From Pontibacter beigongshangensis (lineage in GTDB: Bacteria > Bacteroidota > Bacteroidia > Cytophagales > Hymenobacteraceae): a DNA stretch of 64,000 bases. Made by a program: the position numbers and the translations under genes. Positions 52,912-61,365 of the stretch are shown in pieces. Position 1 is the stretch's first letter, and every line of letters begins with the position of its first letter. The stretch is taken from contig NZ_VFSD01000016.1 in NCBI RefSeq assembly GCF_014332515.1, positions 88,892 through 152,891 of the forward strand, given 5' to 3'. Below the pieces are notes generated by a model, which was not told where the DNA came from, did not search any database, and was given only the letters and a program-made list of their open reading frames with translations.

Positions 52912-55101
52912 ATGATTGATCCGGAAGCAGAGCGCAAAGAGATCTTAAGACACTACCGGAGGCTGCTGCGTTACGCAAAGCCTTTCCTGAAAGATAACGA
53001 TGCGAAAATAATCAAGAAAGCTTTTAATACCTCGCTGGAGGCGCATAAGGATATGCGCCGCAAGTCGGGGGAGCCTTACATCCTGCACCCCCTGGCCGTA
53101 GCCCAGATCGCGGTGGAGGAAATCGGGCTGGGTACCACCTCTATTGTGTCGGCGCTGCTGCACGATGTGGTGGAAGACACCGACTGGGAGATCGCCGACA
53201 TAGAACGCGATTTCGGACCCAGCGTGGCCCGGATCATCGAGGGGCTTACCAAGATATCGGGCGTGTTTGAGTATGGCAGCTCGCAGCAGGCCGAGAACTT
53301 CCGTAAGATGCTCCTCACGCTCTCCGATGATGTGCGCGTAATCCTGATAAAGCTGGCCGACCGGCTGCACAACATGCGCACCCTCGACAGCATGCCACGT
53401 CACAAGCAGCTCAAGATCGCCTCCGAAACCATGTACCTGTACGCGCCGCTGGCGCACCGACTGGGTTTGTACGCCATAAAGTCGGAACTGGAGGACCTGT
53501 ACCTGAAGTATACCGACACGGAGACGTATCGTGATATTTCCAGAAAGATCCGCCAGACCAGGAGTGCCCGCAATAAGTTTATAAAAGATTTTATTGCGCC
53601 AATTGAGACCGAACTGCGGCGCTACGGGTTTAAGTTTGCCATAAAAGGGCGGCCCAAGACGATCTACTCCATCGTAAAGAAGATAAAGAAGCAGAACATC
53701 ACTTTCGAGGAGATTTATGACCTGTTTGCCGTGCGCATTATTCTGGACGTGCCCCTCGAAAACGAGAAAGCGGCCTGCTGGCAGGTGTACTCCATCATCA
53801 CAGACTTTTACCAGCCAAACCCCGACCGCCTGCGCGACTGGGTAAACACGCCAAAGATAAACGGGTACGAATCGTTGCATACCACCGTCATGAGCCGTTC
53901 GGGCCAGTGGGTAGAGGTGCAGATCCGTACCAAGCGCATGGATGAGATTGCCGAACGTGGCTACGCCGCCCACTGGAAATATAAAACCGGCCCGGGGGTA
54001 GGAGAGTCGGGCCTGGAGATCTGGATCAACAAGGTGCGCGACATGCTGGAGAACAACACCGCCAACGCCCTGGAGTTTATGGACGAGTTCCGGAAAAACC
54101 TGTTTGTGGAGGAGGTGATCGTGTTTACGCCCAAAGGAGAACTCATTGCCTTGCCCGACCGGGCCACCGCCCTGGACTTTGCCTTTGAGATTCATACCCA
54201 TATCGGGCAGCAATGCCTGGGAGCCAAGGTAAACCAGAAGCTGGTGCCGCTCAGCCACAGGCTGCATAACGGCGACCAGGTAGAGATCCTGACATCTAAA
54301 AAGCAGCGGCCTAGCGAGGAGTGGCTCAAGTATGTGGTAACCTCCAAGGCGCGCTCCGGCATTAAAGATTACCTGCGGGAAGACCGTAAGAACAAGGCGG
54401 AGCTGGGCAAGGCCGCCCTCAAAAAACGCCTGGCACAGCTGGATATAAACGAGACGCAAGCCAATATAAACAAGCTGCTGGCGTTTTATAATGCTCCCAC
54501 CCTGCAGGATCTGCATTACCGGATTGCCTTAGGGTACCTTGACCCGCGCGATATAAAGGAAGTTATTTTTCAGGAGGTAACCGACCGGGGGGCCACCCTG
54601 ACAGACACCAGGTCGTTTGAGCGGGAAGTGCAGAAAATAAGGGGCGTGCACTCTGATATGCTGGTAATCGGGGAGAATACTTCGAACATGCAGTACACCA
54701 TGGCCCCCTGCTGCAACCCGATTCCGGGCGATGAGGTGTTTGGCTTCCAGACCGAAAACGATGGCATAAAAATCCACAGAACCAACTGCCTGGAAGGAAT
54801 GGAGCTGATGTCTAATTACGGCAACAGGATTATCAAGGCAAAATGGACCGATAAGCAGGAGCTTGCCTTTCTGGCGGGCATCCGGATAAAAGGCACCGAC
54901 CGGTTGGGGCTGATAAACGACCTGACCAAGGTGATATCCAACAGTTTAAAAGTGAATATGCGCTCCATGACCATCGACTCGAACGACGGTATTTTTGAGG
55001 GCAACATTATGGTTTTTGTTAACGACACAGGGCACCTCGACACGCTGATGCAGCAGATGGGCAAAGTAAATGGCATTTTGTCGGTGGAGCGTTTCGAGTA
55101 A
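52912..55101 (+). CDS. spoT: Bifunctional (p)ppGpp synthetase/hydrolase (RelA/SpoT)
   Basis: This 729-residue stringent-response enzyme both makes and breaks (p)ppGpp. The hydrolase HD motif HDVVEDT is at 84-90, so that half looks active. The synthetase motif GYESLHTTV begins near 318. A TGS domain (about 390-450), a zinc-finger-like CCNPIPGDEVFGF block (about 600) and a C-terminal ACT domain complete the long form. It is the first gene of a spoT-fur-STAS run. Having both catalytic motifs fits the single long Rel/SpoT of Bacteroidota. Confidence 0.97.
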   Translation: MIDPEAERKEILRHYRRLLRYAKPFLKDNDAKIIKKAFNTSLEAHKDMRRKSGEPYILHPLAVAQIAVEEIGLGTTSIVSALLHDVVEDTDWEIADIERDFGPSVARIIEGLTKISGVFEYGSSQQAENFRKMLLTLSDDVRVILIKLADRLHNMRTLDSMPRHKQLKIASETMYLYAPLAHRLGLYAIKSELEDLYLKYTDTETYRDISRKIRQTRSARNKFIKDFIAPIETELRRYGFKFAIKGRPKTIYSIVKKIKKQNITFEEIYDLFAVRIILDVPLENEKAACWQVYSIITDFYQPNPDRLRDWVNTPKINGYESLHTTVMSRSGQWVEVQIRTKRMDEIAERGYAAHWKYKTGPGVGESGLEIWINKVRDMLENNTANALEFMDEFRKNLFVEEVIVFTPKGELIALPDRATALDFAFEIHTHIGQQCLGAKVNQKLVPLSHRLHNGDQVEILTSKKQRPSEEWLKYVVTSKARSGIKDYLREDRKNKAELGKAALKKRLAQLDINETQANINKLLAFYNAPTLQDLHYRIALGYLDPRDIKEVIFQEVTDRGATLTDTRSFEREVQKIRGVHSDMLVIGENTSNMQYTMAPCCNPIPGDEVFGFQTENDGIKIHRTNCLEGMELMSNYGNRIIKAKWTDKQELAFLAGIRIKGTDRLGLINDLTKVISNSLKVNMRSMTIDSNDGIFEGNIMVFVNDTGHLDTLMQQMGKVNGILSVERFE

Positions 55102-55119
55102 CCTATATAAGAGCAGACT

Positions 55120-55620
55120 ATGTCGACATTAGATAAAGTGAAATTTGAGGAAGTAAAGAAAATATTTACCGCCTACCTGGAGAGCAAAGGGCTTCGGAAA
55201 ACACCCGAACGCTATGCCATTCTGGAAGAGATTTATTCCCGATCGGGCCATTTTGATGTGGAATCGCTCTACATCAGCATGAAAAACAAGAACTACCAGG
55301 TAAGCCGGGCCACCGTGTACAATACCCTCGACCTGCTGGTAGAGAATGACCTGGTGAGCAAACACCAATTTGGCCGGAATCTTGCTCAGTATGAAAAGTC
55401 GTACGGCTACCGGCAGCACGACCACGTAATATGTACCGAGTGCCACAAGGTGGTGGAGTTCTGCGACCCGCGCATCCATAATATCCAGACAATGGTGGGG
55501 GAGCTGCTGAATTTCCGTATTTTGCACCACTCGCTAAACCTGTATGGTGTCTGCGGCGATTGCCGCGCCAAAAAAGCGACAGAACAGCAACATGAAGTAT
55601 CAGATAGAGTTAAAGGATGA
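55120..55620 (+). CDS. Fur-family transcriptional regulator
   Basis: This 166-residue metal-dependent repressor has the winged helix with [13 protein letters not shown] as the recognition helix region. Metal sites are [19 protein letters not shown] and the C-terminal CGDCR, so both CxxC pairs of the structural zinc site are intact, unlike the PerR-like protein at 8.9 kb. Its likely role is iron-responsive (Fur) or zinc-responsive control. The gene is 18 bp downstream of spoT and overlaps the STAS gene by 29 bp. Confidence 0.92.
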   Translation: MSTLDKVKFEEVKKIFTAYLESKGLRKTPERYAILEEIYSRSGHFDVESLYISMKNKNYQVSRATVYNTLDLLVENDLVSKHQFGRNLAQYEKSYGYRQHDHVICTECHKVVEFCDPRIHNIQTMVGELLNFRILHHSLNLYGVCGDCRAKKATEQQHEVSDRVKG

Positions 55621-55942
55621 TGTCCTGTTTATCAGACTGCAGGAAGACCTGATAGCGGGCCCCCTCACGCAGCAACTGCTAGCCGGGGTAGACGAGCAGG
55701 TAGACAATAACGTGCTGCTTTGCGCCATAGACCTTTCTAACATCCGGTTTATGGACAGCAGCGGCATGGGCGTGCTGGTGTCGTTGCTGACCAAGTTCCG
55801 GAACAGAGGCGGCGAGCTGGTGCTGATCAAACCCTCCGACCATATCCGCAAACTGCTTATCGTTACGAAGCTCAATGCCATCTTCACCATCGCCGAAAAC
55901 GATGAGTACGCGTCACAGTTTTTAAAGGAGTCCATTTACTGA
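55592..55942 (+). CDS. STAS-domain anti-sigma factor antagonist
   Basis: This is 116 residues starting [16 protein letters not shown]. The frame opens at 55544 but that part is inside fur. [16 protein letters not shown] carries the serine that anti-sigma kinases phosphorylate in SpoIIAA-type proteins, and the C-terminus ends QFLKESIY. It would act by partner switching with an RsbW/SpoIIAB-like kinase, but none is in the window. A decayed copy of its 3' end lies 3.8 kb downstream, just before purA. Confidence 0.9.
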   Translation: MKYQIELKDDVLFIRLQEDLIAGPLTQQLLAGVDEQVDNNVLLCAIDLSNIRFMDSSGMGVLVSLLTKFRNRGGELVLIKPSDHIRKLLIVTKLNAIFTIAENDEYASQFLKESIY

Positions 55943-55989
55943 TATTTGCCTGTATGGGGAGCAGGAGGTGCGGCAGTAGTTCCTGAAGG

Positions 55990-56020
55990 CTCCGGAGGGG
56001 CAATTTCATTAGAATAATTT
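55990..56020 (-). repeat. CTCCGGAG/AT-arm dispersed element, copy 21
   Basis: GCTCCGGAGGGGC, ATTTC, ATTAGAATAATT, 48 bp after the STAS stop, in its sense orientation. GCTCC can pair with GGGGC around a GGA loop. Confidence 0.9.
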
Positions 56021-56063
56021 AGCTGGCAGGCTTCAGAGCAGGTGGCACAGCAGCAGGAAATAG

Positions 56064-56100
56064 TAAGCGGGAGTGGAAGCCGGTCTTTCACTCCCGCTTA
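56064..56100 (+). other. Stem-loop with 12-bp perfect stem
   Basis: TAAGCGGGAGTG pairs with CACTCCCGCTTA across a 13-nt loop. No T run follows. It lies between element copies 21 and 22 downstream of the STAS gene and may stabilise a 3' end. Confidence 0.6.
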
Positions 56101-56170
56101 TGATATATACTCCTTCCTGTATTTAGAAGAGCGCCTATCCGGCGTATTCCTTTCTCTAATACCCCCTCAG

Positions 56171-56219
56171 AGCAGCAGCAGAAAATTGCTCCGGAGGCCC
56201 TTTTTTATTTAAATAATTC
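56171..56219 (-). repeat. CTCCGGAG/AT-arm dispersed element, copy 22
   Basis: AGCAGCAGCAG tail, GCTCCGGAGGCCC, six T, ATTTAAATAATT. Same orientation as copy 21, about 200 bp away. Confidence 0.9.
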
Positions 56220-56364
56220 TTTTCGCCCCAACACCATTTCATCAGCTCCTCCCCCTGATATTACGCCACACCTGTAGCCAGCGACACAGCCTATCGGAAT
56301 TTGTTTTGCCTTTTATACAACTATTATAAATGTCGTGATACGGGTGTCGCTTTTCTCAGAGTGA

Positions 56365-56467
56365 TGCCATTTTTGATTCTGATAAGGTAAGACGCAGTCT
56401 GTAGGAAGGTGAAGCCTTTGCCGACCGTAAAAAAATCTCATCTTCTTGGCCTTACCTAAAAATGGCA
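56365..56467. repeat. 103-bp unit with 10-bp terminal inverted repeats
   Basis: TGCCATTTTT and AAAAATGGCA mark the ends. Inside, AGGTAAG pairs with CTTACCT, and a small AAGG..CCTT stem is near the middle. It could be a structured RNA or a miniature inverted-repeat element. It lies in the 646-bp gap before the pectate lyase. Confidence 0.6.
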
Positions 56468-56588
56468 GCCGTGTTCTATTGCAAAGGATTAAAGTACAAC
56501 CTTGCTAGGTTTAGTTGAAATAATCCCCTACATTCAATTTTCTAAATATAAATACTGAATTCAGGTATAAATAACCTAGAACAAGCTT

Positions 56589-59360
56589 ATGAAGAGAAAT
56601 TTACACCCTGAAAGTTACAAACGTTTGTACGGATACCTGAAAGCCTGTCTTCTGGCTGGTTTATTTTCAGTATGTTGGTTGTCTGCCGCGGCCCAGCAAC
56701 AGGAACCTGTCATAAAAGTAGACCTGAACATTGCCGGAAGACCACAGGCAGAGGTCAACGAGCCGGGCTACATTCCCTGGGTTATTTCAGAAAAGATGGC
56801 AGACAGCCTGGAAATAAACGGCGTTAAAATCAAATTCACAGGCGGCTTCTCCTCAGATTGGTATAAAGCCGGCGTGCAGGCACCGCACTATGCCAGGCTC
56901 GCCAACGATGGGCTTGTGGCGGGCGGGCCGCTGGAGATGCGCTTCAGCGGCCTTCCAGAGGGAACACATACATTGCTCACTTTCCACAATACCTTCGCCA
57001 ACCCGCTCAACAATACCTTCAGCCCGGTAGATATTTTTGTGGACGGCACACAAGTGGTGGATAACCTGGTGGCCAGCAACAGAACCAGCGCCAACCACCA
57101 AGCTGAATCAGCTTACCTGACCCTGAACGCCCGTGCAGGAGAAGACGTGGTGGTTCGTTTTGAGGTAGCGTCAGAATCGGCCGCAACGCTGAAACAACTG
57201 GCCATCTGCGGCTTTGAGCTGAATACGGCTAACCAGAAACAGCAGGCCCGCCTGCCCCAGCCAGCCGATGGCGATGAGCATGTAATGACAGAAGGCAACA
57301 GCCTGACCCTGATCTGGGAGCCCGCGGCCGGCGCTGTGTCGCATGATGTGTATTACGGCACCAGCGCTGCGGCAGTAGCTTCGGCAGATCAGACATCGGG
57401 GCTCTTTGTGGGTAATCAAACAAAAACGGAGCATCCGGTAAGCGGGCTCTATAGCATGCAGCATTATTACTGGCGTGTGGATGAGGTAGATGCTGCCGGC
57501 AACAGAACCAGGGGCAATGTGTGGTCTTTCAAGCCGGCGCAGCTGGCCTTTCCGGGTGCGGAGGGCTATGGCCGTTTCGCTATTGGCGGGCGCGGCGGAA
57601 AAGTGGTGGAAGTCACCAACCTGAACGACAGCGGCCCCGGCAGCTTACGTGAGGCCGTAACCAACGACATCGGCCCCCGCACCATCATTTTCGCCGTGTC
57701 GGGTATCATTGAACTGGAGTCGCGGCTGGTCATGAGCCAGCCCTACGTTACCATTGCGGGCCAGACAGCACCCGGCAAAGGCATCACCATCCGGAAATCG
57801 CCGTTTGGCGTAACCGGAAACGACGTGATCCTGCGTCACCTGCGGGTGAGGCTGGGAGCAGGGCCTACCGCCGATGGCATGGGCCTGACGGGGGCCGACC
57901 ACAGCATCATCGATCATAGCTCCATCAGCTGGACCATAGACGAGGCCTTCAGTTCGCGGGGTGGCAAAAACATTACGCTGCAGCGTACCCTTATCTCGGA
58001 AGCGCTCAACGTGGCCGGCCACAAAAACTACCCGGCCGGAACCGCCCACGGCTACGCAGCCACCATCGGCGGCGACATAGGCAGTTTTCACCACAACCTG
58101 CTGGCACATAATGCAGGCCGTAACTGGAGCCTGGGCGGTGGCCTGGATGGAAATGGAGTCTATGCAGGCAGAGTCGATATTCGCAATAATGTGGTTTACA
58201 ACTGGGACAACCGCACAACCGACGGAGGTGCTCACGAGGTTAACTTTGTGAACAACTATTATAAGCCAGGTGCTGCCACCAGGTACTTCTACGCCCTGAA
58301 TGCGCAACATGAAAAAGTTGGCACCGGCACCCAGCGATACTACTTTAGCGGCAACGTAATGCCCGGCCGTTTCGACGAGAGCAACCAGCAGGCCGGCCGC
58401 CGGATCTCTGGCAGCGTACCGTACGAAACGTTTGTGGACGAGCCCTTTTTCCCATCTTATGTAACCACCCACAGCGCCGGCGATGCCTTTAAACATGTGC
58501 TCTCCGATGTGGGCAACACCCAACCCGTGTTCGATGACCATGATATCCGGGTTGTGAATGAAACCTTGAATGGCACCTTTACCTACCGGGGCAGCAGGAG
58601 CAACAAGCCTGGCCTGCCCGACTCGCACCTAGATGTAGGCGGCTACGAAGAGTACCCTGTGGTACACCGCGCCGCAGACTGGGACAGCGACCACGACGGC
58701 TTGCCCGACTGGTGGGAAACTACTCACAACCTTAACCTAAATTCAGGCGAAGGCGACTTTTCTGATGCAAACGCAGACCCCGACCGCGATGGCTTTACCA
58801 ACCTGGAAGATTACCTGGAGTGGATGGCAAACCCGCACTACTTTATGGCCACCGGTCAGCAGCTCGAAATCGATCTAGCCCAATATGCCCGGGGCTTCAC
58901 CGACAATCCGGTATTTGCAGTGGCCGATGCCGAGAACGGAGAGGTAGTGATGCAGCCAAACAGCAGCACAGCCTCCTTCACGCCGGATGAAAACGGGCTG
59001 GCTGCGTTTAAGTTTACTGTTACTGATGCTGCCGGAAGCTCCATGACGCGCACCATTGGCATTTATGTGGGGAGCGGTACTTTAGGCCTGGAGGAGCCAG
59101 AAGAGAAGAAATTCGACATTCTCTGCTACCCTAACCCGGCAAAAGATGTGATGGCTGTGTCAGTTTTTATGGAGAGAGCAGCAGCAGCTACTGTTACGGT
59201 GAGCAATATCCTCGGAAGTAAAATCTCCGATAACCAATACCAACTCGCAGCCGGAGAGAACAAGGTGGATTTAAAAGTATCTTCGCTGGCTTCAGGCATT
59301 TATATTATTACGGTGGCTACCCCTGAAAGGCAGAAGGCGGCAAAGTTCGTTATCAAGTGA
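56589..59360 (+). CDS. Exported pectate lyase-like protein with T9SS sorting domain
   Basis: This 923-residue protein has a long signal region (about residues 1-35, ending AAAQQQ), an N-terminal beta domain, a fibronectin-like domain (about 225-318), and a right-handed beta-helix from AFPGAEGYGRFAIGGRGG (320) through TIAGQTAPGKGITIRKSPF. This is the layout of pectate lyase family PL1-like enzymes of Bacteroidota. A calcium-binding-like DSDHDGLPDWWE motif, another beta domain and a C-terminal type A sorting domain (about 845-923, ending AAKFVIK) follow. It should be secreted by the T9SS and cleave pectin at the cell surface. The gene lies inside the otherwise related fur-STAS/purA region. Confidence 0.88.
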   Translation: MKRNLHPESYKRLYGYLKACLLAGLFSVCWLSAAAQQQEPVIKVDLNIAGRPQAEVNEPGYIPWVISEKMADSLEINGVKIKFTGGFSSDWYKAGVQAPHYARLANDGLVAGGPLEMRFSGLPEGTHTLLTFHNTFANPLNNTFSPVDIFVDGTQVVDNLVASNRTSANHQAESAYLTLNARAGEDVVVRFEVASESAATLKQLAICGFELNTANQKQQARLPQPADGDEHVMTEGNSLTLIWEPAAGAVSHDVYYGTSAAAVASADQTSGLFVGNQTKTEHPVSGLYSMQHYYWRVDEVDAAGNRTRGNVWSFKPAQLAFPGAEGYGRFAIGGRGGKVVEVTNLNDSGPGSLREAVTNDIGPRTIIFAVSGIIELESRLVMSQPYVTIAGQTAPGKGITIRKSPFGVTGNDVILRHLRVRLGAGPTADGMGLTGADHSIIDHSSISWTIDEAFSSRGGKNITLQRTLISEALNVAGHKNYPAGTAHGYAATIGGDIGSFHHNLLAHNAGRNWSLGGGLDGNGVYAGRVDIRNNVVYNWDNRTTDGGAHEVNFVNNYYKPGAATRYFYALNAQHEKVGTGTQRYYFSGNVMPGRFDESNQQAGRRISGSVPYETFVDEPFFPSYVTTHSAGDAFKHVLSDVGNTQPVFDDHDIRVVNETLNGTFTYRGSRSNKPGLPDSHLDVGGYEEYPVVHRAADWDSDHDGLPDWWETTHNLNLNSGEGDFSDANADPDRDGFTNLEDYLEWMANPHYFMATGQQLEIDLAQYARGFTDNPVFAVADAENGEVVMQPNSSTASFTPDENGLAAFKFTVTDAAGSSMTRTIGIYVGSGTLGLEEPEEKKFDILCYPNPAKDVMAVSVFMERAAAATVTVSNILGSKISDNQYQLAAGENKVDLKVSSLASGIYIITVATPERQKAAKFVIK

Positions 59361-59384
59361 TATTTCGAACTTCAGTTGCTGAAT

Positions 59385-59415
59385 CTCTGGAAGGGTGTTT
59401 TGATTCAAATAATTT
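59385..59415 (-). repeat. CTCCGGAG/AT-arm dispersed element, copy 23
   Basis: TCTCTGGAAGGGTG, TTTTG, ATTCAAATAATT, 25 bp after the pectate lyase stop in its sense orientation. Confidence 0.75.
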
Positions 59416-59427
59416 GATCTGGCACAA

Positions 59428-59507
59428 ACCTCACAGCGTGCGCAGCTCCTGCGAGCGTTTTGCTTGAGAAAGTTGCTGCTGATCCTTCACGGCGCACGCT
59501 GCGAGGT
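59428..59507. repeat. Long inverted repeat, copy related to 35966-36048
   Basis: The arms ACCTCACAGCGTGCGC and its near-complement GGCGCACGCTGCGAGGT close an 80-bp unit. The left 42 bp match the reverse complement of the 36.0-kb copy at most positions, but the interiors differ. It lies between element copies 23 and 24. Confidence 0.8.
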
Positions 59508-59523
59508 CATGGGCATGCCAATT

Positions 59524-59577
59524 AGCAGCAGCACGAGCAGGAGCTTCTCCGGAGGGGCCTTTTGATTAGAATAATTT
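59524..59577 (-). repeat. CTCCGGAG/AT-arm dispersed element, copy 24
   Basis: AGCAGCAGCACGAGCAGGAGC tail then CTCCGGAGGGGCC, TTTTG, ATTAGAATAATT. Same orientation as copy 23, 140 bp on. The remaining gap to purA holds a STAS gene remnant. Confidence 0.9.
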
Positions 59578-59732
59578 ATGCCTGTCTGCCGCTGCTCCGG
59601 CACCTGCCCGTTCAGAGCCGCTTACACATTTTGTATAGGAGAGCAGTTTAAAATTTTATAGATTTGAAAGTAAAACAAGTAGCTGTACATCTGCGGAATC
59701 AGTTTTAAAGGAAATCTTTTAAATTTTCTGGA

Positions 59733-59823
59733 CTTCTTAGCGTTAAGAAGTTAAATCTGATTTTTACTATCGCAGAAAATGATAGCTTTGCAACGCAATT
59801 TTTTAAAGGAATCAATTTACTAG
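59733..59823 (+). pseudogene. Remnant of a second STAS gene
   Basis: One frame gives [20 protein letters not shown], aligned with [20 protein letters not shown] of the intact STAS protein. After one extra T in a T run (around 59799-59804) the frame continues [12 protein letters not shown], identical to the intact C-terminus. I count 23 identities in 29 residues but only about 71 percent at DNA level, with mostly AT-ending codons. The 5' part of the gene is gone. It ends 7 bp before the purA ATG. Confidence 0.85.
59783..59790 (+). promoter_or_regulatory. Candidate purA -7 box inside the STAS remnant
   Basis: TAGCTTTG matches TAnnTTTG and would place the transcript start near 59796, 35 bp before the purA ATG. 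It overlaps former codons of the STAS remnant. Confidence 0.4.
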
Positions 59824-59830
59824 AGTTTAA

Positions 59831-61114
59831 ATGGCAGTTGATATATTAATAGGTTTGCAGTGGGGCGATGAAGGCAAAGGCAAGATTGTTGACGTTCTGG
59901 CTCCGACCTATGACATCGTGGCCCGTTTTCAGGGAGGGCCGAATGCAGGACACACCTTAGAGTTTGAGGGCACCAAGCACGTCCTTCACCAGATCCCATC
60001 CGGTATCTTTCATCCGAATATCAAAAATATTATCGGCAACGGGGTGGTGCTCGACCCGATCGTGTTCCGCAACGAAATGCTGAAACTGCAGGAGCGGGGC
60101 GTGGATGCGGCCCGGAACCTGTTCATTTCCAAAAAAGCGCAGCTCATCATTCCGTCGCACCGGAACATAGACCGTGTGTCGGAAGAGGCCCTGGGCAAAG
60201 CAAAGATCGGCTCCACCCTAAAAGGAATCGGCCCCACTTACCAGGACAAAATTGGACGGGTAGGCCTGCGGGTTGGCGATATCGTAGCGCCCGATTTTAA
60301 AGACAGATACAACAGGCTCCTCGATCGCCACCGCAAAATGGTGGAGTTCTACGGGCAGCAGCTTGACCTGGGCAACGAGGAAGCTGTCTTCTTCGAGGCC
60401 ATTGAGTACCTGCGCACGCTCAAACTCGTCGACAGCGAGTACATGATCAACGAAGCCATGAAAAATGGCGAGCGTATTCTGGCCGAAGGGGCCCAAGGCG
60501 CTTTGCTGGACGTTGACTTCGGAACCTATCCTTTCGTTACTTCTTCTACCACCCTCGTGGCAGGAGCCTGTACAGGTTTAGGCGTGGCTCCTCGTCATAT
60601 CGGTGAGGTATACGGTATTTTTAAAGCCTACTGCACCCGTGTTGGCAGCGGCCCATTTCCGACAGAACTGCACGACCAGGTAGGAGAGAACATCCGCCAG
60701 GCAGGCAAAGAGTTCGGCTCCACCACCGGCCGTCCGCGCCGTTGTGGCTGGGTAGACCTGCCGGCCCTGAAATACTCGATCATGCTGAACGGCGTTACGC
60801 AGCTCAACATGATGAAGGCCGACGTGCTGACCGAGTTCGATACGATTCAGGTTTGCACGCACTATAAACTGGCATCCGGCGAAGTAACCGATCAGTTGCC
60901 GCACTCACTCGAAGAGCCCATTGAACCGGTTTACGTAGACCTGCCAGGCTGGAAAGTAGACCTCAACCTGATCGAATCGGTAGAAGACCTGCCAGAGGCC
61001 TTCATGAAATATATCACGTTCCTGGAAGAGCAACTGCAGGTGCCAATCTCTATCGTGTCTGTTGGCCCGGACAGAAAGAGCACACTCAGAAGAGAAATCG
61101 AGAAGGTAGGTTAA
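59831..61114 (+). CDS. purA: Adenylosuccinate synthetase
   Basis: This 427-residue enzyme catalyses the GTP-dependent first step from IMP to AMP. QWGDEGKGKIVD at the N-terminus, GIGPTYQDKIGR, the GAQGALLDVDFGTYPFVTSS signature and TGRPRRCGWVDLPALKYS are all present. Length is normal. The gene is close to a fur-STAS run with a STAS remnant just upstream, and has a strong terminator. Confidence 0.98.
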   Translation: MAVDILIGLQWGDEGKGKIVDVLAPTYDIVARFQGGPNAGHTLEFEGTKHVLHQIPSGIFHPNIKNIIGNGVVLDPIVFRNEMLKLQERGVDAARNLFISKKAQLIIPSHRNIDRVSEEALGKAKIGSTLKGIGPTYQDKIGRVGLRVGDIVAPDFKDRYNRLLDRHRKMVEFYGQQLDLGNEEAVFFEAIEYLRTLKLVDSEYMINEAMKNGERILAEGAQGALLDVDFGTYPFVTSSTTLVAGACTGLGVAPRHIGEVYGIFKAYCTRVGSGPFPTELHDQVGENIRQAGKEFGSTTGRPRRCGWVDLPALKYSIMLNGVTQLNMMKADVLTEFDTIQVCTHYKLASGEVTDQLPHSLEEPIEPVYVDLPGWKVDLNLIESVEDLPEAFMKYITFLEEQLQVPISIVSVGPDRKSTLRREIEKVG

Positions 61115-61145
61115 GATTTTCAGAAGCACACTATAGTATATAGAG

Positions 61146-61187
61146 GGGGCTCTGTCTTTTAAGAAGGCAGAGCCCCTTTGCTTTTTT
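61146..61187 (+). terminator. Intrinsic terminator of purA
   Basis: GGGGCTCTG pairs with CAGAGCCCC across a 13-nt centre, followed by TTTGCTTTTTT. It starts 32 bp after the purA stop. Confidence 0.9.
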
Positions 61188-61223
61188 GGCCCTTCGTATA
61201 AAGCCTGATCAACAGCGGCAGAG

Positions 61224-61256
61224 CCCTCCGGAGGTGCTTTTTAATTAGAATAATTT
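61224..61256 (-). repeat. CTCCGGAG/AT-arm dispersed element, copy 25
   Basis: CCCTCCGGAGGTGC, five T, ATTAGAATAATTT, downstream of the purA terminator in the purA sense orientation. Confidence 0.85.
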
Positions 61257-61365
61257 GGTTGTTGAGTGACTGTTGTTGATTTGGAAACGAGATGATCGGA
61301 AATGCTCTACGTGGATGGTTATTGCCTGATGTTATGCCCCCTGATCAAAAGTTTCCTTCTCAGGC

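Noticed and set aside
52945..54516. A 523-codon ORF on the minus strand, opposite spoT
   Set aside because: It lies wholly inside spoT, whose domains and motifs are clear. The translation has no recognisable domain and is a by-product of GC-biased codons.
57645..58628. A 327-codon minus-strand ORF inside the pectate lyase gene
   Set aside because: Antisense shadow of a well-supported gene; low-complexity Val/Gly/His-rich translation with no family resemblance.
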